Positions 1 to 11,639 are shown, counted from the stretch's first letter. The stretch: DNA of 64,000 nt from Mikania micrantha (GCA_009363875.1 CM018693.1:72524986-72588985), one strand, 5' to 3'. Notes: generated by a model from the letters alone, not told the origin. A program made the numbers and translations.

Positions 1-437
1 TTAACCTCATTAACAACACCTGTATCATCCAACTCGGTATGCTTATATATAGGGCATACCCCTGAGTCGAGCCTACGACCCGCCCAGACGCCGTCCCACC
101 ACATACTAAGTCGCATAGGACATTGTTATTAATGATAATTAAGCATTCTACCTACCGTTCGATTCATCCTTCATCATAGCTTTAGTTTACTGTTTTCAAA
201 GTTTACAAGTCTATAGCATTTGAATGTAATAGCTTCAATAAGTTTAACAAGCATCGTGTTTAAAAGTTTATAATGTTTACCCAAAAGCATTCATGCGTCC
301 CCTAGGTAACAACCTTAATCTCATTAACACCACCTGTATCATCCAACTCGGTATGCTTATATATAGGGCATACCCCTGAGTCGAGCCTACGACCCGCCCA
401 GACGCCGTCCCACCACATACTAAGTCGCATAGGACAT
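1..437 (-). repeat. Two copies of the TATA-hairpin module in the left LTR of A
   Basis: Copies at about 1-120 and 312-437 share roughly 110 bp. Each contains the inverted repeat GGTATGC-N11-GCATACC with TATATATA in the loop (36-60 and 350-374), followed by a GC-rich tail containing CCGTCCCACCACATACT. Related pairs occur in the other LTRs of the window. Confidence 0.8.
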
Positions 438-540
438 TGATGTTAATGATAATTAAGCGTCTTACCTACCCTCCATATTGTTTATAGCTTTAGCATTATG
501 TTTAAGTTTATAGCATGAGTGAACATTGAGGAATCACTGT

Positions 541-1000
541 ATGGCAAGCACTGAGAGGCCATAAGCTTACCCCTCAAGTCCCGACCATAAAGGTCACCCT
601 ATGGCAAGCACTGAGAGACCATAATAGGTGCCTTCTAGTCCTGACTGTGAAGAACACATGAAGGCAAGCACTGAGAGACCAACTATTGTTCTTCAAGTCC
701 CGACTAGGAAGAACACGTGAAGGCAAGCACTGAGAGACCAACTATTGTTCTTCCATAGCCAATAGTTTTAGCATCCGAATAGTTTCACAACCGGTAAGGC
801 AAGCACTGATAGGCCAAACCGTTGCTTTTGCATGACACGTTTATAGCTTTTAATGTTTAACAACCGGAGAGGCAAGCACTGAGAGGCCAAACCGTTGCTC
901 TTGCATACCAAGTTTATAGCTTACAAAGTTTAACAACCGGAGAGGCAAGCACTGAGAGGCCAAACCGTTGCTTTTGCATAACAAGTTTATAGCTTACAAA
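541..1000. repeat. Tandem repeats with GGCAAGCACTGAGAGRCC core
   Basis: Seven or eight copies of the 18-bp core are spaced about 60-75 bp apart. Early copies are followed by AACTATTGTTCTTC and later ones by AAACCGTTGCTYTTGC, so two repeat subfamilies are present. From 1010 to 1290 a looser repeat built on TTTAAGAATATAGTTTATA follows. Confidence 0.8.
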
Positions 1001-1875
1001 ATGTTTAAAGCATTCGTAGTTTAAAGCATATAGTTTATGGCATAAACATCGAGTATGTAGTTTAAGAATATAGTTTATAGCGTAAGCATCAAGAGTAGCG
1101 TTTAAGAATATAGCTTAGAGCATGAGTATAAAGAGCATAGTTTAAGAATATAGTTTATATCATGAGCTTCAAGAATATAGTTTAAGAGTATAGTTTAAGA
1201 ATATAGTTTATATCATAAGCTTCAAGAATATAGTTTAAGAGTATAGTTAAGAATATAGTTTATAGTTTAAGCATCAAGTCTCATCAGCATCCAACATATG
1301 TTTTCAAGCCTCAAGTTTAAAGTATAAGTTTCAACATAAGTATCATGTTTATGTTTAAAGCATTAAATAACATTTCAAGAGTTTTATGAAAATGTTTAAC
1401 ATGCTTCTCAGTCCCGAAGTAAAACAAATAAATTTGAAAAGGGACAAATGAACTCACCTTATGTCCGAAGTGCTTGACTAAGTATATTAAGAATGCAACG
1501 CTCTCTTTGTTTGCTTTTGTTATGACGTTCAAGTTCCTGCGTAGATTTCATAGTGTTTGTAACTTATAAGTACGAGTTTATCATGCTTTGTTGTGCGTGT
1601 AAGTGTTAGTCCTAAAGTTGACTAACACTTACGAATCTGGTTTGTTATCCGGCCCGAGGGTTTATATGTTAAACGCTATTGTGCTAAATTCCTTTGATTG
1701 TTAGAAATTCTTGGATTTAACGTTTAATTCGTACATCAAAGCTTTCTATATAGTATGATCAAAACTTTATATCATTTGTATTTTAACCTCGCTTTAGTTG
1801 AAGTGATACTTCATGCATTTGTTATTACCGTATCCAAAGACCATTTACGTGTTTGTCATCACTTTTAGAATACCT

Positions 1876-2195
1876 TGGGCCGGATAACCTATTGGACATG
1901 TTATTGTGTTATTGGGCTTAAAATTATGCGTATGGACCGTAATCCAAAAGGTTTAGGGCCTATCCAACCTAATGGGCCAATTCGAAATTCTTTGGGCCGG
2001 TTAAGGTACGTTGGGCCTGTTGGGCCGGTTATAACAAGTGGGCCGCCAAAATGGGCCGAGGGTGTTAGTTAATCAATGGGCCGAATATGACAAGGCCTTG
2101 GGCCACTCGGTTGGCCACATCAATTGTAATGGGTCAAAACCACATGTTGGGCCAGAAGTAATGGGCTGTTGGGTTTTCTTTGGGCCTAGTAATCA
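1876..2195. promoter_or_regulatory. GGGCC (site II-like) cluster in left LTR
   Basis: About a dozen TGGGCC or TGGGCT hexamers lie within 320 bp. TGGGCY is the plant site II element bound by TCP factors. In the sense (minus) strand they read GGCCCA, and they lie downstream of the TATA box, so a role as a conventional upstream enhancer is not certain. Confidence 0.6.
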
Positions 2196-2261
2196 TGCAG
2201 AATATGGGTATGGCCGAACAACCAACTTGCCAGGCAGCGAACCCTAGGGATCGACTATCAC

Positions 2262-2622
2262 ATGGGTTCGTAGCCTCCCTGAGGTTCGTGTCTGGTTCGG
2301 TGGCAGGTGAGTGATACAGATGCAACAGGTTCGTCTGTCAGAACAATCAACTAGAGTTCGTCTCAACCCAACAGGGTTCGGCCATGTAGAAGGGATGGGT
2401 TCGTCAAACATGCTGAAAGCAGAAGGGTTCGGGGGCTGCACTAGGGTTCGGTCATCGCACTGGTTCGGCATGGCTCAACAGGGTTCGTGAACTAGGAGCT
2501 GGTTCGCTGGTTCGAATAGTATGAGTCGGGGGTTCGTTGACCACAGATGGTTCGGCTAAGATGCTGGGTTCGTGTAATAGATTGAAGGCTCGCTTATGTC
2601 AAGGGTTCGGCCACCCTAGCAG
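2262..2622. repeat. GGTTCG hexamer cluster, left LTR of A
   Basis: About 17 GGTTCG hexamers, nearly all in one orientation (CGAACC in LTR sense), are spaced by roughly 15-30 bp of otherwise unrelated sequence. Equivalent clusters occur in the same part of the LTRs of J and K. Confidence 0.8.
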
Positions 2623-3062
2623 GGTTCGACCATCCTCACGAACATGGAAGCTGTGTCATCATCTTCCAAACCAATCCAAGTGGTCCACAGCGATTTCCAA
2701 GGTCATGGTTACACTACAGGTAGATTAAAGAGGCGAGATGTTCAAAAATGAAAAATCTAAACCGGTTTCTTGTGAGGGTTTCAAATATTCAAGCATAAAA
2801 CCCTATTTTCGTGGATCTTCATAGCCTCGTACCTTGATTTCTAGTGGTTATTAGTCCCGATCTGTTGTACTTTCATGTAGAGCTCGTCAATGGCTTCGTG
2901 TGGGTTCAAGAATCACACAAATTGGTGGAGTTTTGAGCAAGATAGAGAGCTTCAAAGTAGCAAAAATGGTGGATTGTGTTGGGGAGGAGTAAGGTGAACG
3001 GTTTTTGGTGGTTAGAGAGAGAAAGAGTTTGTAAATAATGAGTTAAATGACTCAACTTAAGG

Positions 3063-3070
3063 TTTATATA
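3063..3070 (-). promoter_or_regulatory. TATA box of the left LTR
   Basis: The minus strand reads CGGGGTATATAAACC. The following sense sequence is pyrimidine-rich with CTCTTTCTCTCTC, as expected of a leader start. The matching site in the right LTR is 9277-9284. Confidence 0.6.
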
Positions 3071-3866
3071 CCCCGTGGGTGTTCGGGTTCGTTTCGGTTG
3101 CTCGGTTCGTAATCTCGTCGCGTATCCGGCACTTTACGCGTGTTTTTCGTAATTAAAATAAAAAGAATTATTTTAGGATGATCAAATTATAAATATTATT
3201 AGGAATTATATTAATATCGTTGCGTATAAATAAATATCGAATTTTAATAGTTTACGCGTTTTGTTTAATTTTTCGCGTTTAGTTAATTTGTTCGCGATTT
3301 AAATTAAGATAGTTAAAGTTAAATTATTTTATGATGAGTTTCAAAATTGTAAAATAAGAAACATTATATTTCTTTAAATTTATGATCGTTCGTGTCGTTA
3401 TTCGTTTCATCAGATCGCGTCGCCATCGCGCGTATTCGTTCGAATCGTCATTCGAACGAACACGTCGATGGTTTAGCTTTCTGATTCTTGTTTTCTACTG
3501 TTAAGTCATTATTTCAGAACGTTAAACTATCAGAATCATTCGTACAGATCGTCACCCATACGAATAATTCGTCTGTTTAGCATTCCATAACAATAACCGT
3601 TAAAGTTTTGTCTTGTTTAACCTCACATACGTTTATACACAATAGTATCATATCAAGTATCTATGTTTCAACACTGTGTTGTCTGACATGTTTCTGACTG
3701 TTACACCCTAAGGTTTTAGTCAGATTCAGACAACCGTTTAATAGTTTCATGCTAATCAGAAATGTATCAATTGCATAACACAGTTTCCCGTAATGTGTAC
3801 TTGAGTTACTGTACAAGTTACTGTACAGTTTACTGTTCCGGTAACGATTCCGGCACAGATGTTACA

Positions 3867-3902
3867 GTCTCCCCTTGTTAAAGAAATTTCGTCCCGAAAT
3901 TT
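3867..3902 (-). promoter_or_regulatory. PPT and adjacent palindrome of element A
   Basis: The sense (minus) strand reads TAACAAGGGGAGAC directly before the 3' LTR: the polypurine tract that primes plus-strand DNA synthesis. Just upstream in sense is the perfect inverted repeat AAATTTCG-GGA-CGAAATTT (3884-3902), also present in J and K. Confidence 0.8.
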
Positions 3903-4814
3903 AAAAGTTATTATCGGAGACTACTCTTCCTATAACAATGGGAAAACGTTGCTCAATGTGATATCCTTACGCTCCCAGGTTAAACTCTAGGTCACGTTTG
4001 GGATTTACTACATATAGCCTCAAAGTTCTGATAGTCTTATTGCTCGTAATTGTCTCACTGCTTCAGTTTGCTAAGTCTCATTATGATTCTAACACCTTAT
4101 TGTTCAAAACTAATTGATGAAATGAGCATCAGCTGTTGCACAACCTTAGTGTTAGCTATGGTTTTCCTACGCATGTTATGTGCATAAATCAAGGATCCTT
4201 TCACTGTTTCTATCGCAATACAAAAGTTCCTAAGTTCCATAGAATACTTATGTGATTATACTAACAGGAACAAGTTAAATTTCTTGTGCATACTAGTATC
4301 AAAATGAACCGAGTACTTATGGTTTAAAGCATATCACATACCAGTACCCATCTTTAGCATGTACTTGCCTTATATCCGCAAATGATTTCCCCCGGCATAT
4401 TTATGTAGCTTAACTATGATTCCAGCACAGCTCTAACATTCATATTTTATTAACATCCTAGAATTTAAGTTCTCTATGTTAAGAAATTCGATTTCTATGA
4501 AGTCTAGATGGTGAGTAAAAGCTTATATTCTAGCTTTGGCATTTCGAACCCTTATGGCTTTTAATGTTCTTATTAGATAATGTTCTCTTCCTAATTACAG
4601 TAGTTAGCTGCAATTACGAATTACTCTATCTTTATTTAATCCTTTAATGCTTATGTGACCTAAGGATTTCTTGGGTCACTATTTCGATTATCTTATCAGC
4701 ACCAAGTTTACTTGCAGTTACCTTAGATTTATTGGTTCTAAAATTACAACGAATCATGCATTTTTAGTTAATTCATCAAAAATAATTCATCGTAACTTAA
4801 TGAAATTTGCATAC
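3867..4814 (-). pseudogene. Decayed 3' end of pol in element A
   Basis: Around 3930-4010 the minus strand still resembles the codons for the integrase tail of J (the stretch encoding RGLEFTWEREDHM), but with stops and frame breaks. The rest of this 0.9 kb is AT-rich and holds nothing recognisable. Protease, RT, RNase H and the integrase core are absent, so the element cannot supply its own enzymes. Confidence 0.5.
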
Positions 4815-5585
4815 CTATGGAGTCATCGGACCTCGGTGATCTCCAGGAGTTGGTAAAGCAAGCACTTCCTCAGTGATTTCTGGGTCAGCGGGAGGCCTCC
4901 TTCTAGGGCAGTCCCTCGCGAAATGTCCGAGCATTCCGCATATGTAACAGTTGTGGTTATGTCGAGAGGAAGTAGAGGTACTTGCTCTTTGTTCCTGCTT
5001 CCTAGTGGAAATAAACCGACACCGTTGGATCCAGTGTCCGTATTTCCCACAATTCAGGCAGTGTCTACAAGGTTTCTTCTCGTCATGGTGAAAACCACAT
5101 TTGGCACATTTAGGAAATGTTCCAAAATATTGACGGGGAATATGGGTCATGGGTGTCCTGCATTGTTGCATCCAATGGCCTGTTCTCCCACAGCGGGTGC
5201 ACTGCACACATGGGAGTTCAGCTCGATGATAATTACGACAAACTGGGCAATGAGGGGTTTTTCCCTCGCATTGGGCACTCATCCCTGAAATCGAACCAGG
5301 CAGGATTTGACTGATGGGTGTAGCGTCAATGTAGTTCACGGTTCTCTTTCGCCTTTTCGCAGTACGTCGTTTAGGTTTGTTGCTAGTTTCTCCTTCCTCC
5401 GGTTCCTTCTTCTTTTCAGGAATCAGTGGGAAGTTCCTAGCAAACTCCTCACTGTTCCTAATTCGGTTGATGATTCCAGGGAGAACTGCCATCAACTCTT
5501 CAGTGATCAGAGTTGCGAGTGCATCAACTGCTGGTTCCATCTCTTGTGAAGGGAGAGTTGGTGATGGTTGTCTTCTCGGTGACAT
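4815..5585 (-). CDS. Gag-derived zinc-knuckle protein without capsid domain
   Basis: Open frame of 256 residues. I start it at ATG 5585 because the PBS-proximal context and the N-terminus (M-x-PRRQP) match the gag start of the autonomous copies at 31176 and 61132; an in-frame ATG at 5642 would add 19 residues. Residues 1-55 match the Gag N-terminal segment, 71-81 are strongly basic (possible nuclear localisation or RNA-binding patch), and 113-189 hold two tandem zinc modules: C113/C116/H120/C126/C129/C132/H137/C142 and C160/C163/H167/C173/C176/C179/H184/C189. A classical CCHC knuckle follows (C213, C216, H221, C226). The roughly 190-residue capsid region of Tekay-type Gag is missing, and the composite zinc module, single in J, is duplicated. 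An RNA-binding role on element RNA is inferred. The ORF is intact while pol is lost, suggesting retained function or recent insertion. Confidence 0.7.
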   Translation of the reverse strand: MSPRRQPSPTLPSQEMEPAVDALATLITEELMAVLPGIINRIRNSEEFARNFPLIPEKKKEPEEGETSNKPKRRTAKRRKRTVNYIDATPISQILPGSISGMSAQCEGKTPHCPVCRNYHRAELPCVQCTRCGRTGHWMQQCRTPMTHIPRQYFGTFPKCAKCGFHHDEKKPCRHCLNCGKYGHWIQRCRFISTRKQEQRASTSTSSRHNHNCYICGMLGHFARDCPRRRPPADPEITEEVLALPTPGDHRGPMTP

Positions 5586-5746
5586 TCTAATCGTAACCAA
5601 TAGGATATCAGTTAGTGCAATGATCGAATGCAGAAGACACAATGCAAGTAGTTTCCGAATTCCTATGTTCTCTACATGAAGGTCCCTAAGTTATAGTCTA
5701 GGCCAAACCATTTAAGTAAATGACCTAATATTCTCTATAACCTTGA

Positions 5747-5758
5747 GCTCTGATACCA
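5747..5758 (-). promoter_or_regulatory. Primer binding site, initiator Met tRNA (element A)
   Basis: The minus strand reads TGGTATCAGAGC, complementary to the 3' end of plant initiator Met tRNA, three bases from the LTR end at 5762. Confidence 0.9.
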
Positions 5759-5761
5759 ATC

Positions 5762-8700
5762 TGTCACACCCCGAGCCGACGGGGTTGGATCGGAGTCCCC
5801 GTCGGGCGGAAGGTTCCCGAGGCGTGATATCGCGGGTGATAATCGTGATGATCAGATTGTTTACATAGCATCAATGTTTAAGAATAACTAAAGCACAATC
5901 AAATGATAATTAGGATTACAAAGTTAAATTACATCATCAATGTTCTGCAATTTAACTAGGTAAACCTATCAAAAGAATATCATGTTTATATCTTGTAACT
6001 GTACAAGATATCAATAGTGTATAGCTTCCATAGCAAAACATGTGCTTCTCCAAAGTCTACTAAGTCTGCTAACTGGCATCCTAGTATGCAATCCAAAAGC
6101 TTAAGCCTATTCCTGTGCGTTACCTGAGAAAGCATGTAAGAAAACAAAGTCAACACAATGGTTGGTGAGTTCATGTAATTTTAGTATTTGTAAAATAGCT
6201 TTTGCAAACCTCCTAGGTAAAACCTTAACCTCATTAACAACACCTGTATCATCCAACTCGGTATGCTTATATATAGGGCATACCCCTGAGTCGAGCCTAC
6301 GACCCGCCCAGACGCCGTCCCACCACATACTAAGTCGCATAGGACATTGTTATTAATGATAATTAAGCATTCTACCTACCGTTCGATTCATCCTTCATCA
6401 TAGCTTTAGTTTACTGTTTTCAAAGTTTACAAGTCTATAGCATTTGAATGTAATAGCTTCAATAAGTTTAACAAGCATCGTGTTTAAAAGTTTATAATGT
6501 TTACCCAAAAGCATTCATGCGTCCCCTAGGTAACAACCTTAATCTCATTAACACCACCTGTATCATCCAACTCGGTATGCTTATATATAGGGCATACCCC
6601 TGAGTCGAGCCTACGACCCGCCCAGACGCCGTCCCACCACATACTAAGTCAAATAGGACATTGATGTTAATGATAATTAAGCGTCTTACCTACCCTCCAT
6701 ATTGTTTATAGCTTTAGCATTATGTTTAAGTTTATAGCATGAGTGAACATTGAGGAATCACTGTATGGCAAGCACTGAGAGGCCATAAGCTTACCCCTCA
6801 AGTCCCGACCATAAAGGTCACCCTATGGCAAGCACTGAGAGACCATAATAGGTGCCTTCTAGTCCTGACTGTGAAGAACACATGAAGGCAAGCACTGAGA
6901 GACCAACTATTGTTCTTCAAGTCCCGACTAGGAAGAACACGTGAAGGCAAGCACTGAGAGACCAACTATTGTTCTTCCATAGCCAATAGTTTTAGCATCC
7001 GAATAGTTTCACAACCGGTAAGGCAAGCACTGATAGGCCAAACCGTTGCTTTTGCATGACACGTTTATAGCTTTTAATGTTTAACAACCGGAGAGGCAAG
7101 CACTGAGAGGCCAAACCGTTGCTCTTGCATACCAAGTTTATAGCTTACAAAGTTTAACAACCGGAGAGGCAAGCACTGAGAGGCCAAACCGTTGCTTTTG
7201 CATAACAAGTTTATAGCTTACAAAATGTTTAAAGCATTCGTAGTTTAAAGCATATAGTTTATGGCATAAACATCGAGTATGTAGTTTAAGAATATAGTTT
7301 ATAGCGTAAGCATCAAGAGTAGCGTTTAAGAATATAGCTTAGAGCATGAGTATAAAGAGCATAGTTTAAGAATATAGTTTATATCATGAGCTTCAAGAAT
7401 ATAGTTTAAGAGTATAGTTTAAGAATATAGTTTATATCATAAGCTTCAAGAATATAGTTTAAGAGTATAGTTAAGAATATAGTTTATAGTTTAAGCATCA
7501 AGTCTCATCAGCATCCAACATATGTTTTCAAGCCTCAAGTTTAAAGTATAAGTTTCAACATAAGTATCATGTTTATGTTTAAAGCATTAAATAACATTTC
7601 AAGAGTTTTATGAAAATGTTTAACATGCTTCTCAGTCCCGAAGTAAAACAAATAAATTTGAAAAGGGACAAATGAACTCACCTTATGTCCGAAGTGCTTG
7701 ACTAAGTATATTAAGAATGCAACGCTCTCTTTGTTTGCTTTTGTTATGACGTTCAAGTTCCTGCGTAGATTTCATAGTGTTTGTAACTTATAAGTACGAG
7801 TTTATCATGCTTTGTTGTGCGTGTAAGTGTTAGTCCTAAAGTTGACTAACACTTACGAATCTGGTTTGTTATCCGGCCCGAGGGTTTATATGTTAAACGC
7901 TATTGTGCTAAATTCCTTTGATTGTTAGAAATTCTTGGATTTAACGTTTAATTCGTACATCAAAGCTTTCTATATAGTATGATCAAAACTTTATATCATT
8001 TGTATTTTAACCTCGCTTTAGTTGAAGTGATACTTCATGCATTTGTTATTACCGTATCCAAAGACCATTTACGTGTTTGTCATCACTTTTAGAATACCTT
8101 GGGCCGGATAACCTATTGGACATGTTATTGGGCTTAAAATTATGCGTATGGACCGTAATCCAAAAGGTTTAGGGCCTATCCAACCTAATGGGCCAATTCG
8201 AAATTCTTTGGGCCGGTTAAGGTACGTTGGGCCTGTTGGGCCGGTTATAACAAGTGGGCCGCCAAAATGGGCCGAGGGTGTTAGTTAATCAATGGGCCGA
8301 ATATGACAAGGCCTTGGGCCACTCGGTTGGCCACATCAATTGTAATGGGTCAAAACCACATGTTGGGCCAGAAGTAATGGGCTGTTGGGTTTTCTTTGGG
8401 CCTAGTAATCATGCAGAATGTGGGTATGGCCGAACAACCAACTTGCCAGGCAGCGAACCCTAGGGATCGACTATCACATGGGTTCGTAGCCTCCCTGAGG
8501 TTCGTGTCTGGTTCGGTGGCAGGTGAGTGATACAGATGCAACAGGTTCGTCTGTCAGAACAATCAACTAGAGTTCGTCTCAACCCAACAGGGTTCGGCCA
8601 TGTAGAAGGGATGGGTTCGTCAAACATGCTGAAAGCAGAAGGGTTCGGGGGCTGCACTAGGGTTCGGTCATCTCACTGGTTCGGCATGGCTCAACAGGGT

Positions 8701-10081
8701 TCGTGAACTAGGAGCTGGTTCGCTGGTTCGAATAGTATGAGTCGGGGTTCGTTGACCACAGATGGTTCGGCTAAGATGCTGGGTTCGTGTAATAGATTGA
8801 AGGCTCGCTTATGTCAAGGGTTCGGCCACCCTAGCAGGGTTCGACCATCCTCACGAACATGGAAGCTGTGTCATCATCTTCCAAACCAATCCAAGTGGTC
8901 CACAGCGATTTCCAAGGTCATGGTTACACTACAGGTAGATTAAAGAGGCGAGATGTTCAAAAATGAAAAATCTAAACCGGTTTCTTGTGAGGGTTTCAAA
9001 TATTCAAGCATAAAACCCTATTTTCGTGGATCTTCATAGCCTCATACCTTGATTTCTAGTGGTTATTAGTCCCGATCTGTTGTACTTTCATGTAGAGCTC
9101 GTCAATGGCTTCGTGTGGGTTCAAGAATCACACAAATTGGTGGAGTTTTGAGCAAGATAGAGAGCTTCAAAGTAGCAAAAATGGTGGATTGTGTTGGGGA
9201 GGAGTAAGGTGAACGGTTTTGGTGGTTAGAGAGAGAAAGAGTTTGTAAATAATGAGTTAAATGACTCAACTTAAGGTTTATATACCCCGTGGGTGTTCGG
9301 GTTCGTTTCGGTTGCTCGGTTCGTAATCTCGTCGCGTATCTGGCACTTTACGCGTGTTTTTCGTAATTAAAATAAAAAGAATTATTTTAGGATGATCAAA
9401 TTATAAATATTATTAGGAATTATATTAAATATCGTTGCGTATAAATAAATATCGAATTTTAATAGTTTACGCGTTTTGTTTAATTTTTCGCGTTTAGTTA
9501 ATTTGTTCGCGATTTAAATTAAGATAGTTAAAGTTAAATTATTTTATGATGAGTTTCAAAATTGTAAAATAAGAAACATTATATTTCTTTAAATTTATGA
9601 TCGTTCGTGTCGTTATTCGTTTCATCAGATCGCGTCGCCATCGCGCGTATTCGTTCGAATCGTCATTCGAACGAACACGTCGATGGTTTAGCTTTCTGAT
9701 TCTTGTTTTCTACTGTTAAGTCATTATTTCAGAACGTTAAACTATCAGAATCATTCGTACAGATCGTCACCCATACGAATAATTCGTCTGTTTAGCATTC
9801 CATAACAATAACCGTTAAAGTTTTGTCTTGTTTAACCTCACATACGTTTATACACAATAGTATCATATCAAGTATCTATGTTTCAACACTGTGTTGTCTG
9901 ACATGTTTCTGACTGTTACACCCTAAGGTTTTAGTCAGATTCAGACAACCGTTTAATAGTTTCATGCTAATCAGAAATGTATCAATTGCATAACACAGTT
10001 TCCCGTAATGTGTACTTGAGTTACTGTACAAGTTACTGTACAGTTTACTGTTCCGGTAACGATTCCGGCACAGATGTTACA
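5762..10081 (-). repeat. Right (5') LTR of element A, complete, 4320 bp
   Basis: Starts TGTCACACCCC and ends ATGTTACA on the plus strand, with TG...CA termini. It contains copies of the hairpin modules (about 6225-6345 and 6536-6660), the GGCAAGCACTGAGAG repeats (6765-7224), the GGGCC cluster (about 8100-8402), the GGTTCG cluster (8478-8844), a TATA box (9277-9284) and paired GTCACCC/ACGAA boxes in U3. In sense it also holds candidate splice signals, given as a separate entry. Confidence 0.9.
6124..9047 (-). other. Candidate leader intron region inside the 5' LTR of A
   Basis: In minus-strand sense, a donor AAG|GTATGAG (intron from 9047) lies about 230 nt downstream of the TATA box. A U-rich tract ending TTTCTCAG|GTA gives an acceptor with intron end at 6124. 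A possible middle exon is 7760-7682 (acceptor CGCAG|GAAC, donor AAG|GTGAGTTCAT). The same signals occupy the same places in J and K. Inference from sequence only. Confidence 0.5.
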
Positions 10082-10157
10082 GAACCTTAATCCTGGATGA
10101 ATAAGGTTCGCTGCCATGGGAGTCATACCCAATTTCCTTCGACTGAAATTCATTTTC

Positions 10158-10436
10158 TTGGCCCAAACATAAGGCATACGGCCCATACACACATAGTAGC
10201 CTACTCAGGCCCAATATTTCTGATATCGGCCCAATCTAATACATGACCCCCACAATTTGCTCGGCCCAGACAATTTGGCTTAGCCCATGCGCGTTGGATT
10301 CGGCCCATGATTAACCTAAGCGGGCCACACCACTTATACGGCCCAAGTACCCTTGGCCCAATTTGAATTCGGCCCACTTTGTTATATGGGGCTTACATGC
10401 CTAATATTAGGCCCAATATTCACAAATAGGCCCAAT
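10158..10436 (+). promoter_or_regulatory. GGCCCA cluster
   Basis: About fourteen GGCCCA hexamers in 280 bp, in the same sense orientation as the GGGCC cluster of A. These are site II-like motifs. Confidence 0.6.
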
Positions 10437-11639
10437 GAGTAAAGATGTAACCAAACGTTTGAATTAAAGTGTTGTGACTAACATGCATGGTGGTCTTGGG
10501 GAATTACTACAAAGGTGGTAAAATCCTTATACTTAATGATTCATAACCCCTAAACCATGAAAAATTCAAAATGATAACTTCATAGTAAATTATTAATCAT
10601 GTAACAACCTAGTTGAGTTTTCACAAAATGGTAAGAAATTATACCTTTCTAAACTAAAACTTAAGTGTAGTACTTATGGGCTATACTAGTTTCAAGAACA
10701 CATATCATGAAAAGTTTACATGTAGTTGAAGTTAAAACCAAAGACAAGTGTACTAACCTTAATTCAATTGGGTTAAGTATTATTAAATTCAATAATAGGT
10801 AAACAGGGTCGAATAAAGACCGAGACTCACAGTGTTAGCCAAATTTAGGGCTAACACTAACACTTACACGCACAACGAATCCCTACAAACAAATGCTTAT
10901 AAACTACAACCATTATGAAATCAATACATGATCTTGAACAGTATACCGAATACTACAACGAGCGCGTGCATACTAGTGTAAGATAAGTCAACCCCTTCAA
11001 ACACCAGGTGAGTTCATTTGTCCCTTTTCAAACCTTTTGTTTTACTTCGGGACTAAGAAGCATGTTAAACAATTATTGAAATGTTTATTAAATGCTTTTA
11101 CACATATTTACAAAGCTTATGCTAGTGCTTGAATTTGAAATGCTTGAGTGGGAAACCATAGACTAAGGCTATAGTGTAAATAGCAAAATGCTATTTACTT
11201 TATACTTATTTACATTATATAAACACTTGGCGATCAAACTAGAAACTAGTATACTTTGAGAAACTATAAACTTGATAATCATACTACAAATAGGAAGTTT
11301 AAACTATATACTTGAGGCTTACAATATAGATTGAAGCCTAATCTTTATGCTAAATAAACGTTTATGGTATAAACTTAATACTTAAACTTTGAGCTAAATA
11401 CTTACGCTTCAAGCTATGTGCTTAAACTATCCAATTGAGGTTTAACTTATAAACTCTATGTTTAACTACATACCCAATGTTAAGGCTTTGGGAAATACTT
11501 ATACTAAACACTAATACTTTATAAAATGATTTCAGAAAGTTAATTTTCTATACTCTTAGTAAAGTGTTAAACTGTTTTACACTTATAATTACTTACTTAA
11601 CCATAACATGTAAACATATATGCTTAGAAATACTTATCT

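Larger units (their letters stand above)
1..3866 (-). repeat. Left (3') LTR of element A, partial
   Basis: This is the 3' LTR in minus-strand sense. It ends at 3866 (plus strand ...ATGTTACA, i.e. TGTAACAT on minus) directly beside the PPT. In sense order it carries a U3 with GGTGACGAT-type boxes (3400-3570), a TATA box (3063-3070), a GGTTCG cluster, a GGGCC cluster, tandem repeats and two TATA-hairpin modules. It differs from the right LTR by an 8-bp insertion near 1900 and a few single-base changes. Confidence 0.85.
1..10081 (-). mobile_element. Non-autonomous LARD-like Ty3/gypsy element A (left end outside window)
   Basis: Bases 1-3866 repeat almost perfectly at 6225-10081, with an offset of 6224 falling to 6215 through a few small indels. 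These are two LTRs of one minus-strand element. The interior (3867-5761) has a PPT at its left end and a PBS complementary to initiator Met tRNA at its right end, so the sense strand is minus. The right LTR is complete at 4320 bp; about 462 bp of the left LTR lies before base 1. The interior is only 1.9 kb and holds one open gag-like ORF and a decayed stretch of pol. Very long LTRs around a short interior without working pol is the LARD pattern. The near identity of the LTRs points to a recent insertion. The base run next to the right end is GAACC (10082-10086), the expected target duplication, but its partner is outside the window. Confidence 0.85.

Noticed and set aside
541..1000. CRISPR-like look of repeats separated by variable sequence
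   Set aside because: Eukaryotic LTR, repeats with graded similarity, spacers also related to each other, no cas genes.
1317..1532. 71-codon minus ORF, identical at 7541-7756
   Set aside because: Lies in the LTR of element A and is duplicated only because the LTR is; no family motif, and it covers a candidate splice donor.
2038..2728. Several overlapping 60-75 codon ORFs on both strands
   Set aside because: They arise from the stop-poor GGGCC/GGTTCG clusters and change length between the two LTR copies.
4923..5679. Plus-strand ORFs of 65-121 codons
   Set aside because: Antisense shadows of the gag-like gene on the minus strand.
1..10081. Simple segmental tandem duplication
   Set aside because: PPT at one inner border, tRNA PBS at the other and TG/CA ends identify LTRs.
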